A stretch of DNA of 64,000 bases from Owenia fusiformis (taxonomy: Eukaryota > Annelida > Polychaeta > Sabellida > Oweniidae), in assembly GCA_903813345.2 (NCBI GenBank), contig CAIIXF020000001.1, forward strand, positions 51,105,885 to 51,169,884, given 5' to 3'. A program made the position numbers and the translations under genes. The number at the start of each line of letters is the position of its first letter. Position 1 is the first letter of the stretch. Shown here piece by piece: positions 39,701 to 46,520 of this stretch. A model generated the notes under the pieces. The model saw nothing but the letters and a program-made list of their open reading frames with translations. It was not told the origin of the DNA and did no database searches.

Positions 39701-40142
39701 TTGAAGTAAGAAATATTTTAATCGGTATTTAGACTATCTTGGATAATAATTAGAAGCCTTCGTTAAATTACGTTAAAAAGTTATAATGGAAAAACGATCA
39801 TTTTGAGTGTAGGGCGTTCGCGCCTTTTTTAGTAACTTCGTATTAGATTATAAAAGACTTCCGCCGAATTTCGTACAGAAGCGTGATTGACATTGTCATT
39901 GCATGTGCTAGTACATTTTCTCTGCGAATGAGCAGTTTTTCAGTAAAAAAATATTTTGTGTGAAAATATTGAAATTTATTGTAAAAACGACCTGCTCCCT
40001 AACATTGACCAAATCAGGCGATGACATCCCGTGATTTAATGACCCCTGTATCTGTAATTGTAGCTTTTACTTACCCATCCTCGAGGAATTCTTCTCTATC
40101 CAAGCTCGAGTACGTCTTAACACCTTTTATATCTGATGCCAT
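6646..40142 (-). CDS. F-box / leucine-rich-repeat protein, 15 coding exons
   Basis: Likely substrate-recognition subunit of an SCF ubiquitin ligase. Coding exons in transcript order: 40142-40075, 37775-37632, 30234-30146, 29853-29602, 29257-29123, 28725-28596, 28073-27999, 14061-13944, 13694-13643, 13297-13196, 12671-12515, 10231-10027, 9615-9496, 8860-8658, 6862-6646. Each has AG and GT flanks, all phases agree, and they sum to 2067 nt (688 aa plus stop). Exon 2 holds the F-box (residues about 34-71; EMLVEILSHLKWQDLTRVAQ). Exon 4 is an acidic Asp/Ala/Asn-rich linker (residues 101-184). The remaining exons give LRRs of FBXL/AMN1 type, e.g. LEHLDLSGSKRL and LQCVDVSYCKNIRHIHLNC. The last exon runs into a minisatellite, so the final 30 or so residues are repeat-derived; an earlier donor there cannot be excluded. 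An AG just before the ATG suggests a 5' UTR exon further upstream. Precise orthology was not recognised. Confidence 0.85.
6863..7493. other. Intron 14 of the F-box gene, nothing recognised before the mariner element
   Basis: AT-rich sequence with no repeat or exon that I can support. Confidence 0.4.
7494..8559. mobile_element. Tc1/mariner-type element with TA target duplication
   Basis: The terminal inverted repeats begin CGAGGGTTGTCCCAGAAGTA and extend through GCACTATATG on both ends. They are flanked by TA at 7492-7493 and 8560-8561. The element is 1066 bp and carries an N-terminal transposase remnant on the minus strand at 7883-8206. It lies in an intron of the F-box gene. Confidence 0.85.
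7883..8206 (-). pseudogene. Mariner transposase remnant (N-terminal helix-turn-helix region)
   Basis: A 107-residue ORF containing KLYKEYIPDRTTIMRWQKRF, which looks like the second helix-turn-helix of mariner DNA-binding domains, followed by a GRQKLHKP segment like the linker. The catalytic DDE/D part is missing, so the product is not a functional transposase. It sits inside the inverted-repeat element 7494-8559. Confidence 0.6.
9870..10018. mobile_element. MITE-like element, TGTCACCACC family, copy 2
   Basis: It starts AAGGCATTAACATGTAAAAT, continues with GTCACCACC, and ends GGTGGTGACATAAAAATGAC. It ends only a few bases from the splice donor of the F-box gene exon 10231-10027. Confidence 0.6.
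10577..11145. repeat. 58-bp minisatellite containing an exon end and splice donor, block 1
   Basis: About ten copies of a 58-bp unit that includes CACTTACCTAGGACTATGAG and GACATCAGTAAGTGACGGAC. Read on the minus strand, each unit contains the last 44 nt of F-box gene exon 11 (encoding CPSLTDVNLSHSP) plus its GTAAGT donor. The array resumes at 12436-12562, where the genuine exon end lies. Confidence 0.9.
11146..12435. mobile_element. 1.29-kb terminal-inverted-repeat transposon, non-autonomous
   Basis: The ends are CAGTGGGGTAGGA and the inverse of CAGGGGCGTAGGA. It splits the 58-bp minisatellite and duplicates the 5-bp target GACAG (11141-11145 and 12436-12440); neighbouring uninterrupted units show GACAG once. 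No transposase ORF is visible. The interior at 12175-12310 contains a second, shorter repeat shared with 58.0 kb. The superfamily is not certain. Confidence 0.75.
12175..12310. mobile_element. Short MITE, GCTTGCATATAAAATCG family, copy 1
   Basis: It carries GCTTGCATATAAAATCGAAA and TTAGGTTGTGAAAAACATTG in the same order as 58012-58145, and the ends are inverted relative to each other (AAGCTTGCA / TTGCAAGCTT). It is nested within the 1.29-kb element. Confidence 0.6.
12436..12562. repeat. 58-bp minisatellite containing an exon end and splice donor, block 2
   Basis: Two complete units and part of a third. The innermost unit is the authentic 3' end of F-box exon 12671-12515 with its GTAAGT donor. 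Confidence 0.9.
14090..14420. mobile_element. Diverged single arm related to the 40.4-kb foldback family
   Basis: Shares GAACAAAGATAACAGA, ACCTCCAGTCA, GGTCAGAATGACC and AAACATGATGAAATAACC in the same order with 40480-40640 and with the inverse of 40980-41110. It lies next to F-box gene exon 14061-13944. Confidence 0.55.
14622..14966. mobile_element. Inverted-repeat MITE
   Basis: The left arm from ACTTTGTGGATATGGGGTGA through AGAGCTCT...AGCGTAACTTA pairs with the right arm GAGTTACGCTTTCAGAGCTCT...ACCCCATATCCACAAAGT. The arms are about 75 bp with mismatches and the spacer is AT-rich. It is preceded by a CCAACCACC-type simple repeat at 14570-14625. Confidence 0.6.
15238..23726 (+). CDS. Nucleotidyltransferase (GlnD/DUF294-like) fused to about 17 kinesin-light-chain-type TPRs
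   Basis: Three exons, 15238-15394, 18550-18636 and 19606-23726, join in frame into 1454 aa. The ATG at 15238 opens a Lys/Asp/Glu-rich head with a PKRAR nuclear-signal-like patch. Residues about 280-305 carry the nucleotidyltransferase signature: GHGS at 283-286, then SDLE with Asp297 and Glu299 as likely metal ligands. Residues about 495-560 (DILSELEKKGIIESKACRDL ... INLRHLVYSRYN) resemble the helical substrate-binding region that follows DUF294/GlnD transferases. From about residue 665 come 17 or 18 TPRs of 43 residues with consensus ALEYFTDSLEM and HGDAPHPDVA. Several units are nearly identical. The known family chemistry is nucleotide transfer to proteins or small molecules; the substrate here is unknown. 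A sensor or scaffold role is inference. The gene is nested in F-box intron 7 on the opposite strand. Confidence 0.85.
16020..16850. other. Degenerate inverted-repeat element in intron 1 of the nucleotidyltransferase-TPR gene
   Basis: ATCAGGCCTC ... GATCATCAGTTCCAAC near 16030-16075 is matched in inverse by GTCGGAACTGATGATC ... AGGCCTGAAT near 16794-16840. Between them lie several 'AAGGTCAA...TCTAGGTCAAATTT' direct repeats. This is probably an old foldback element; there is no ORF. Confidence 0.4.
18714..19424. mobile_element. hAT-like non-autonomous element
   Basis: The ends are TAGGGGTCCCACGATACACG and the inverse of GTATCGTAATCAATTG...CGGGACCCCTA. The GGGGTCCCACGATAC type of end is common among hAT elements. 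It fills most of intron 2 of the nucleotidyltransferase-TPR gene. No transposase was seen, and the target duplication could not be fixed. Confidence 0.55.
21661..22080 (+). repeat. Near-identical 129-bp tandem coding units
   Basis: Consecutive 129-bp units (43 codons) starting GATAATATTAGAGCTCTAGA at about 21660, 21789, 21918 and 22047. Three of them show no differences that I can find. They encode whole TPR units of the nucleotidyltransferase-TPR protein. Confidence 0.9.
23816..24010. mobile_element. MITE-like element, TGTCACCACC family, partial copy 3
   Basis: It starts CGGCATTAATGTGACAAAAT and GTCACCACC, followed by the 'GGTCAAACATAGGTCAAATCTG' type interior found in copy 1. The right end is not recognisable. 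Confidence 0.45.
24772..26259 (+). mobile_element. 5'-truncated LINE (non-LTR retrotransposon) with 12-bp target duplication
   Basis: AAGAAACTCATG occurs at 24760-24771 and again at 26260-26271, exactly flanking the insertion. The 5' end starts inside the reverse transcriptase. The palm motif YADD is encoded at about 24829-24840, followed by thumb-like KTHKHLG-type text and a downstream C-x-C...H...C knuckle (CICGFEQQTTKHLIFKCP). The reading frame is broken by a stop at 25310-25312 and a frameshift near 25420. The 3' end is A-rich (AAATAAAGAAACC). Dead copy; the clade is not assigned. Confidence 0.85.
24829..25904 (+). pseudogene. Reverse transcriptase remnant of the LINE
   Basis: Two ORF pieces, 24854-25312 and 25440-25904, are the C-terminal half of a LINE polyprotein in different frames. 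The YADD box lies just before the first. The stop at 25310-25312 and the frame shift make it non-functional. Confidence 0.75.
26745..27582 (+). mobile_element. Fossil mariner element
   Basis: The left end CGAGGGGTGATCCAAAAGTC and the right end ...TATCAACCCTCG are flanked by TA at 26743-26744 and 27583-27584. In the interior near 27270-27350 the plus strand reads PYSRYSLDMAPCDFLPF, the mariner catalytic-domain box around the last Asp. Stops and frameshifts make it inactive. It lies in intron 7 of the F-box gene. Confidence 0.75.
30317..30897. mobile_element. MITE with TA target duplication (Tc1/mariner type)
   Basis: CAGGGTGACGAAAAATGCCA at the left is matched in inverse at the right (TGGCATTTTTTGAGTCACCC). 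TA lies at 30315-30316 and 30898-30899. Length 581 bp, no ORF. It lies in intron 2 of the F-box gene, about 80 bp from exon 3. Confidence 0.75.
31880..32060. repeat. Short GGTGTTCCACTTACACAGGTT repeats
   Basis: Two or three copies of GAGGTGTTCCACTTACACAG with degenerate neighbours. A related block in inverse orientation lies at 35060-35225. This is probably the body of a pogo/Tigger-type MITE like the one at 45.66 kb. Confidence 0.4.
32081..32503. mobile_element. Long-TIR element with 9-bp target duplication (Mutator-like)
   Basis: The left end GGCTTTGTATAAAAAACCTC and about 70 further bases pair with the right end ...GGTTTTTTATACAAAGCC. TTAGCAGAT is duplicated at 32072-32080 and 32504-32512. 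A 9-bp duplication with long inverted repeats is typical of Mutator-like elements. Length 423 bp, no transposase. Confidence 0.75.
32819..32824 (-). terminator. Candidate polyadenylation signal (AATAAA) for the PAN-like gene
   Basis: AATAAA on the minus strand, about 265 bp downstream of the stop codon at 33090. Position and strand fit; usage is not proven. Confidence 0.4.
33090..34833 (-). CDS. Small secreted cysteine-rich protein with two PAN/apple-like modules
   Basis: Four coding exons in transcript order, 34833-34818, 34297-34259, 33990-33727 and 33364-33090, join in frame into 197 aa plus stop with GT-AG introns. The protein starts MNGMKVFAAILTTLIAYCNA, a clear signal peptide split over two exons. 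Exons 3 and 4 each encode one cysteine-rich module: PNACL...YCGYYSQCKSVRYS in the first, and NTCILGYDN...AECRNKCNSNPNCKSLEY in the second. The C-x-x-x-C-x-x-x-x-x-C-K-S spacing resembles PAN/apple domains, which bind proteins or glycans outside the cell. The exact family is not certain. It is nested in intron 2 of the F-box gene on the same strand, so it needs its own promoter; a TATA-like box lies about 90 bp upstream. Confidence 0.8.
34470..34750. repeat. Diverged tandem duplication of about 170 bp
   Basis: TTATCAGTCTACTGGGCTAA...GAATATTCAAAAGAGGACAT recurs as TCATCAGTCTACTGCGCTAA...GAATATTCAGAAGAGGACAT. It lies in intron 1 of the PAN-like gene. Confidence 0.7.
34924..34931 (-). promoter_or_regulatory. 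TATA-like box upstream of the PAN-like gene
   Basis: TATAAAAG on the minus strand, about 90 bp before the ATG at 34833, within the range that allows a start site near 34900. Sequence evidence only. Confidence 0.4.
36138..36625. mobile_element. TIR element with CAGGCCTGTCAAC ends and 6-bp target duplication
   Basis: It starts CAGGCCTGTCAACTGTCCCG and ends AGTTGACAGGCCTG. AACTTA occurs immediately on both sides (36132-36137 and 36626-36631). The interior is rich in CACGCATT words and has a poly-C tract near 36409. A 124-residue ORF on the plus strand has no recognisable domain and is probably fortuitous. Confidence 0.7.
37926..40033. mobile_element. 2.1-kb foldback element filling F-box intron 1
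   Basis: The ends are CACGGGATGTCATCGCCTGA and its inverse. The arms are about 520 bp (37926-38443 and 39510-40033) and highly similar. The 5-bp ATTTA flank (37921-37925 and 40034-40038) looks like a target duplication. The spacer contains a second, older and more diverged copy of the right arm at about 39160-39420. A diverged single arm lies at 44.49 kb. No ORF of note. Confidence 0.85.
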
Positions 40143-40414
40143 TCTACTGAAAAGAAAATGCATGATGAGAATGAAGGCTTAAATATTAAAGGTTGTTTAA
40201 AACTACCGTATTTAAGTGTTTTTCACTCCTTTTCAAAACATTAATACAGCATGTTGCTGCTTATATTTAATACTGACTTTTACTTACATATTTGAAGTAG
40301 ATATTTCATGCCATGTAAAGATAACAGAAATTGATTACATATTGACGGAATATGAGATGTTACAAGCAATGACTCCTACTTTTAGCAATTTTCAGAGACA
40401 TTTTGTCCAGTATA

Positions 40415-41180
40415 ATTAAGGTGCCATGGAAGTTAACAGGAAATGACAAAACAAAAAGTGACAAAACCATGCTGGATTTTGAAATTTTTTTGAACCAAGA
40501 TAACAGAGTTCTGTTTGGACCTCCAGTCAGTTTAACTAGTTCCACATGTTATTTACATGAGCGGGAACACAATGAAAATGGTCAGAATGACCATAAACAT
40601 GATGAAATAACCCTTTCCGCCCTCTGAAAATGTGACTGAAAAATAGCTAAAAGTAGGTGCTCAGGAAAGGTCAATGAACAGAATCTTGTGATTTTTTCAG
40701 TAAATGTGTCCAATATATTGCTCTAAATGATACAATCTTTGAAATTTTAAAATATTGTCTGAAACAATAATGGCAGAAAAAAGGAAAATAGATCGATTTT
40801 CAATTAAGTTTTTCTAATTTTTTTCTTTTTCTAAGAATGATATCAAATTTTTTTAAATTGTATCATTTAGGGCAATATATTGGGCACATTTTCTGAAAAA
40901 GTCAAAAGATTCTGTTCGGTGACCTTTCCTGAGCACCTTCTCTTAGCTATTTTTCAGTCACCTTTTCAGAGGGATGAAAAGGGTTATCTTCATCATGTTT
41001 ATGGTCATTCTGACCATTTCCATTGTGTTCCTGGTCATGTAAATGATATGTGGAACGAGTTAAACTGACTGTAGGTCCAAACAGAACTCTGTTATCTTTG
41101 TTCAAAAAAATTTCAAAATCCAGCATGGTTTTGTCACTTTTTGTTTTGTCATTTCCTGTTAACTTCCATGGCACCTTAAT
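40415..41180. mobile_element. Foldback element, about 320-bp arms
   Basis: ATTAAGGTGCCATGGAAGTT at the left is exactly inverted at the right end. The arms 40415-40735 and 40855-41180 share GACAAAACAAAAAGTGACAA, GGTCAGAATGACC and other words in inverse. The spacer is about 120 bp. It lies just upstream of the F-box gene start. Confidence 0.85.
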
Positions 41181-41280
41181 GAGGGGGCACTCAATTTAAA
41201 AGTACAATAACATTGCTGTTGCAATGGAAACGATTTCAAAGAACCAATCAAATTACGGAATAGTACATGCCTATTAAGGT

Positions 41281-41642
41281 CAGGGTGCATGATGGGAAAT
41301 TTTCTGCATTCCTCAATTGAGTCACATGTTATTTTTCTAACAAGAATCACTCCTTCCCCACATTGTCTATATCTTCCAGTTTTGCAAAAAGAGCGCACTT
41401 ATGTGCCTAGAAAAGACTTGTGAGAAGAATGTTTTGATAAAGTGTATAAAAACAAGAAAATTCAGTGAAAAAATTCAGAAAATTTTCAAAACAAATCTTC
41501 TCACAAGTCTTTTCTAGGCACATACGTGCATTCTTTGTGCAAAACTGGAAGATATAGACAATGTGTGGAAGGAGTGATTCTTGTTTGAAAAATAACGTGA
41601 CTCAATTGAGTAATGCAGAAAATTTCCCATCATGCACCCTGT
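41281..41642. mobile_element. Foldback element, about 150-bp arms
   Basis: CAGGGTGCATGATGGGAAAT at the left pairs with ATTTCCCATCATGCACCCTG at the right. The arms 41281-41433 and 41491-41642 meet across a 57-bp AT-rich loop. Confidence 0.85.
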
Positions 41643-42589
41643 CCTTTACATCCTGGTTGCTGAAGTGAGTAAAATCAAGGATGAAGAAATGAAATCATTC
41701 TTCATCCTAGGTAAAATATATGGACACAAATCCATCTTCTTCTTAGTGAAAGTGATGAAAATAAAAAAATTCTCAGACAGAAGTGTCTTTATATCTACGT
41801 CTTTATAAGCAGGTGGGGACCATTGACTATGATATCCCAGATCTTGAAGGGATGTAACCAAACATTTCAGAATCAAGTAGTAGATAACTGGGCCAGACGA
41901 GTTTGGTTAGAACATGAGATCCATGGTTAGATATACAAGTACACTCAAATTTTTTATTCTGTGAACCAGTTCATATGGTTAAAATAACGAAGGAATGTGA
42001 TGTAACCACATGTCTACTTAGCAGTTTGTTCTTTGTCATCCATCGGACGACGGACTAGGTTACATCGTGGAACGCAGCCAAACACGACACTGAAGGCAAC
42101 AGCATATCGATCTTGATCTTAGCAGAATTTTTGGAAATTTAGATCGTCCATTTTGCAAGCTCACGTGACTGATCATGGTGTCACGTGTCTGATCACGTGA
42201 CTAGTTACTGTATCGATCATGTAACTAAATGACGTGTTACCAAACCATGTCTTCATTGGAAAACGGTAGTAAATATTTTTGAAAATGTTTTGCGAGCATT
42301 TGCTACTGATTATAGAAGGCCTAATTACGCAATGAACAAAACTGCTAAATTGTTTTTCGTGCCTAACAGGCCTAGTACGACACGAACGAAACTGCTAAAT
42401 TTGAATTTTTAGTCTGCTTATTGATCTATTGATTCATAAACACCTGAAATGATGCATTCAAATAAGACAGCCTCCTAAATGAAAACACTACACATAAAGT
42501 GGTGAAAAACAACGAACTAAAGTTGATGAAAGATCGCAACGTTTGCTACTTTGTTCAATTAATAAAAAATTTGAGTCCATTTCACTGTT

Positions 42590-42945
42590 AAATTGCGTCA
42601 GTAAAAGCTAAAAAATAAGAAATCAAAATATCATTTTGCAATAAAAAATGGAAAAATATATTTCTATTGTACATGAATGACATTTGTATATCTTGGATTG
42701 CTTCTAGTTTGGCTTATAAAGTGTGTGGCCTCTTATATTTGGATGCTTCTCTGCCATGTTATTTTCAATAAGATTAACATGGCTGAAATTCTTCAAATTA
42801 CAAGACGGCACAGGCTTATTGCACAAAAAACTAAAAAATCTGAAATATACAAATGTCATTCATGTACATTATGAATATACTTTTCCATATATTATTGCAC
42901 AATGGTCTCTCAATTTCTTATTTTTGCCGTTCTACTGACGCAATG
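42590..42945. mobile_element. Foldback element, about 130-bp arms
   Basis: TTGCGTCAGTAAAAGC...GTACATGAATGACATTTGTA pairs with TACAAATGTCATTCATGTAC...CTACTGACGCAA. The spacer is about 100 bp. Plus-strand ORFs here are part of the element. Confidence 0.7.
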
Positions 42946-44101
42946 AACCAGCAGCCAGTGAAATGTAGAGGGATGCAGAATCAACAAAACTTTATCAAAT
43001 AAATAAGAAGGTTGTCTCAAGCTGTTTATATCCCATTATGATAAACAAATGGATCAAACATTGTATAAGTAAGTAAAGTAGATTGCACTGATTGTAATGG
43101 GTGCTCATTTGGGTAAACAAATCTAGAGCTAGAGACTCAGTAATAAAACAATTTTGATTGTTGGGCGATAATAGGGTAGAAACGATGACGCTTTCGTTTA
43201 TTTCAAAAGTTTCAAGAAAATTCTTATGTCATTTCCAATAAAAACATTTCTGTCGTTTTGATTGATGTAAAATCATTCATACAAACATACCTTAGTCTAT
43301 GTGAGGTAACCAGACGAGCAATCAATCAACATAAGTATAAGACTCTACTTTTTCATTTTCAATTTAGTAATTCACTGTCACGTGACTACTGTCAAGGTCA
43401 AGTTTGTTTTGAACTTGAGGGGGAGGGGCATGACCATCAATCTGTCATCTTGAAGTGTCTATCCCGGGTATCTATGCATTTAAAATATTGATCATCAAAA
43501 TATAATTTGTCAATACAAATTAAGGAAACACTTTTCGAAAAAAGGTGATTGGTCTATTTAAAGTTTAGTATATTTGAATTTCCCGCCCATTATAATATAG
43601 CAAAAGTTATAAAGTTCATCTTATACAATATACTATTTTCTATACACCCTGGAAAGATCAAGTTAAAGTATTATATCTACCATTTGATATCATGTTCATC
43701 CATACATTAGATCTAATAACATTTTTAAAATTTTCATGAGTTGGTGCGTTGTCCGAAGGGTGCATAATTTTCAAAATTAAGCCTAGCCTATTAGTGTTTA
43801 TCATGTTTCGATTAATTTTCTCGTTTCTTTCAACTCAAAATAAATTAAGATGTACATTATCATCGTAAAGTATTGCTAATTGATTAATTAATACGTAAAG
43901 TCATTATTTTATGTAAATTAACAATTTTTCAAACAAAGTCCTTTAAAACAGCTTTTTGAAATTCAAAACTGGGGTAAGAGTTTCTCAGTCACGGTCACTG
44001 TAATCAATAGAGAAGAGAAGAATGCAAAAATTAAAGAGAATACAGTTCGAAGAAGTCCATCCTTTATTACAAACAGACCATTCGGAATCCGAATTTTACT
44101 C
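42946..44101. other. Intergenic, no gene seen
   Basis: AT-rich with short ORFs only. No repeat or exon that I can support until 44.1 kb. Confidence 0.35.
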
Positions 44102-44163
44102 ACCTGAAATTGAAGCCTCGTCGATATCGACCCTTGGCACCATTTTGGATGAGACAAACTCCA
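44102..44163 (-). CDS. Candidate first coding exon of an unidentified gene
   Basis: On the minus strand an ATG at 44163 opens MEFVSSKMVPRVDIDEASIS and reaches a strong GTGAGT donor. Base composition is less AT-rich than its surroundings. Direct joining to the acceptor before F-box exon 1 (40146) would hit a stop, so it is either an alternative 5' exon with an intermediate exon or belongs to another transcript. It may also be fortuitous. Confidence 0.25.
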
Positions 44164-44235
44164 TCGTCCGAACGCAGGGTTCCAGACATCATCCACTCAC
44201 CACTAGGTTCCTTCCTTCCCCTCGTTCTAGCAGCG

Positions 44236-44283
44236 TTTTGGTCCCCAGCTGTAAGAAGGCCTTCTTACAGCTGGGGACCAAAA
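44236..44283. repeat. Perfect 48-bp palindrome
   Basis: TTTTGGTCCCCAGCTGTAAG continues to AAGG, then its exact inverse with no spacer. It extends imperfectly for a few more bases on each side. Such a structure would form a stable cruciform or hairpin. Confidence 0.9.
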
Positions 44284-44486
44284 TGCCGCTTGAAGTAGGG
44301 ACTCTGTTTAAGAGAATAATGTACCAGCAGAAAGGGATTTTTGTTATGCTTTGAATGGAACGAGTTTGAAGAAAAACGGTGCAGTACGAGACTCGTAATC
44401 CTTGATTTTCAAACATCCGGTAGGTCAAAAATTCAAATTAACGGTCGAAGTTAGTACCGCGTGTGAACATGTAAATCACAGGTTGA

Positions 44487-44885
44487 CGTCGCAGGTCGTT
44501 TTTACAAAAAAGTTCTCACAGTTTATTTTTTAACTCAAAAGCTGCTGATTCGCAGATAAAATAAAATGGTAATGTCAATCATTCTTCTGCACGAAATTGA
44601 TCGGAACCCTATTATCATAATTAAGAGCTTATCGTTATTATATTATGATTATAATAGTATACGAAGTTTTGAAAGAATAAACGTCATACACTCGAAATGA
44701 TCGTTTTTCCATTATAACTTTTTATCGACATCTCTAAACGAAGCCTATAATAAATATCCTGTGTGGATAGTCAAAAAACCGATCAAAATATTTGATACTC
44801 CCAAAAAGTACGACTTCCTTTACGTAATTGAAAAATACAAACAACTCTAAGAGCAGTCAACGTAAAGGAGCAAAAATATTTCATT
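44487..44885. mobile_element. Diverged single arm of the 2.1-kb foldback family
   Basis: Shares GCAGGTCGTTTTTACAA, CTGATTCGCAGA, AATGATCGTTTTTCCATTAT and the GAGCAGTCAACG...GGAGCAAAA end in the same order as 37970-38345. Identity is clearly lower than between the two arms at 38-40 kb, so this copy is older. Confidence 0.7.
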
Positions 44886-45418
44886 TAGAGCTTTTTTTGG
44901 ATTCAGGTTGTGATGCTCTTTGCTCTTAAATTCCGTATTTCTTTACATCATTCTGACATCTGATAGATCTGTGAAAAATATGTGAAAACGCCATTCATAT
45001 TCATCAATTAGAATTTAAGAATATATTGAAATCTATTGACATTCCATAATTACGGTCAAAGTTTTTGATTAGGTGTAGTGATTAAATATATTAGTCAGCA
45101 AATAATTTTCAAAAATTCTAAATTGTTTGGAATTTTGCTTAAAATTGAATCCATTATTTAAGTATGCTAAGACAATGAACTTTCTTGTTTAGAGTTAAAT
45201 GCCCTTCGATATCAACTGTAACATTTTGTTTTGCTTGTGAGTTATAAATATCAATCAATGGAAAACAATTATTCCTTCTCACCTTCCCATCGACTTTGTC
45301 AATTCCCAGATCCAATTTAGAATTTGTAAAAATTACATGCTCAGTAATATTAATAACTACAATCAGTTTAAGAGTTAAAATGAGTTAGATTTATGTAATC
45401 ATTAAGATTTGTGACACT

Positions 45419-45511
45419 AGCCTTGCCCAGGTCGGTATTTTTTATTTATCTGATCTTGAATTATTACCTAGAAATCAAGATAAGTAAAAGAGACCGACTT
45501 GGGGAAGGCTA
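45419..45511. mobile_element. 93-bp hairpin element with 10-bp target duplication
   Basis: AGCCTTGCCCAGGTCGGT...TTATCTGATCTTGA pairs with TCAAGATAA...GACCGACTTGGGGAAGGCT. TTGTGACACT is present on both sides (45409-45418 and 45512-45521). Almost the whole element is stem. Confidence 0.75.
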
Positions 45512-45659
45512 TTGTGACACTTACTTTATTTTAATATTTCAATTCGCCAGTATACAATTCATTTATTATTGAGATGTTTTCTAAAAACATTGGTTACCAT
45601 ACTTATTTCGCCATGGTCAAAAGTGATCATTTTTTAGAAATGCAGTACTCGTTTTAAGT

Positions 45660-46153
45660 ACAGTAAAACCTGTCTAAACTGAACGCCATTAGCACCAGCT
45701 AAAAGTGTTCGCAATAAGAGGTATTCACTGCATTCGAGGTTCTTGCATTCGCGAAACTATGGATTTTGATGTGAACACATTCTCAATAAATATTTATAGT
45801 TCTTTTGACCACATGCTTTACGGCACTCCAATAATATGAAAATCTGATTCAAATTAATTCAACAAGACATTAATATGATTGGGGCCTGTTTTTCAAAAAG
45901 TTTTGATTTCATAATAAACCGGTGATTTATAAAAAACATTTCACCAATGTTGTATGAAACATGTGATGTTTTATGAAAAATGTTCAGATTAGACAGGTTA
46001 ATTTTTCTGATATGACTGTTCACAGTTCAAATTGGGAGGTGTGCAGATTTCAATCTTTTAATATGGGGGTCAATGGGAGGACAAAATTGGACAGAAAAGT
46101 GTTCAGATTGGGAGGTGTTCATACAGATGTTCGGATATACAGGTTTTACTGTT
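45660..46153. mobile_element. Pogo/Tigger-like MITE (CAGTAAAACCTGT ends)
   Basis: The left end TACAGTAAAACCTGTCTAAA is matched in inverse by ATACAGGTTTTACTG at the right. The interior has repeats of GTTCAGATTGGGAGGTGT. A related shorter fragment begins at 61957 (ACAGTAAAACCGG). Confidence 0.6.
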
Positions 46154-46520
46154 TTACTGTTGGTTGTCACTTGCAAATAAGCTGTCAAAGTTGATTGACC
46201 TAACCCAAAACTGTAATTGTTGATTATAGCAACCCTATGAAACCAGCAACAGGCTAGTAAGAAATGTCCACAAATAAATCGCACTTTCAATATTGTTCTT
46301 GGAAATCAAATGTAAGGCAGGACCCAGAACACAATTGTTGAATTGAATAACAATGTTGGGACAGTGGCTTAGGATTAAAATGTACATATTACAATGGTTT
46401 ACTAGAAACTGGGTGCTGAATGAGACATTAAATGTACAGCAACAATAGCATACACATGGAAGTTTAGAAAAGCTAAATCTTAAAATAAGGCTGACAAAAA
46501 AGAATTCCTAACTCATCAAC

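Noticed and set aside
41646-41876. Minus-strand ORF of 76 residues as a possible exon
   Set aside because: No convincing acceptor/donor pair in a fitting phase could be found and no domain is recognisable.
42677-42938. Two overlapping plus-strand ORFs
   Set aside because: They lie across a foldback element and have no coding character.
44022-44354. 110-residue plus-strand ORF as a gene
   Set aside because: Part of it is encoded by the 48-bp palindrome, so both strands look open there; no domain is seen, and the minus-strand exon with a donor is the better reading.
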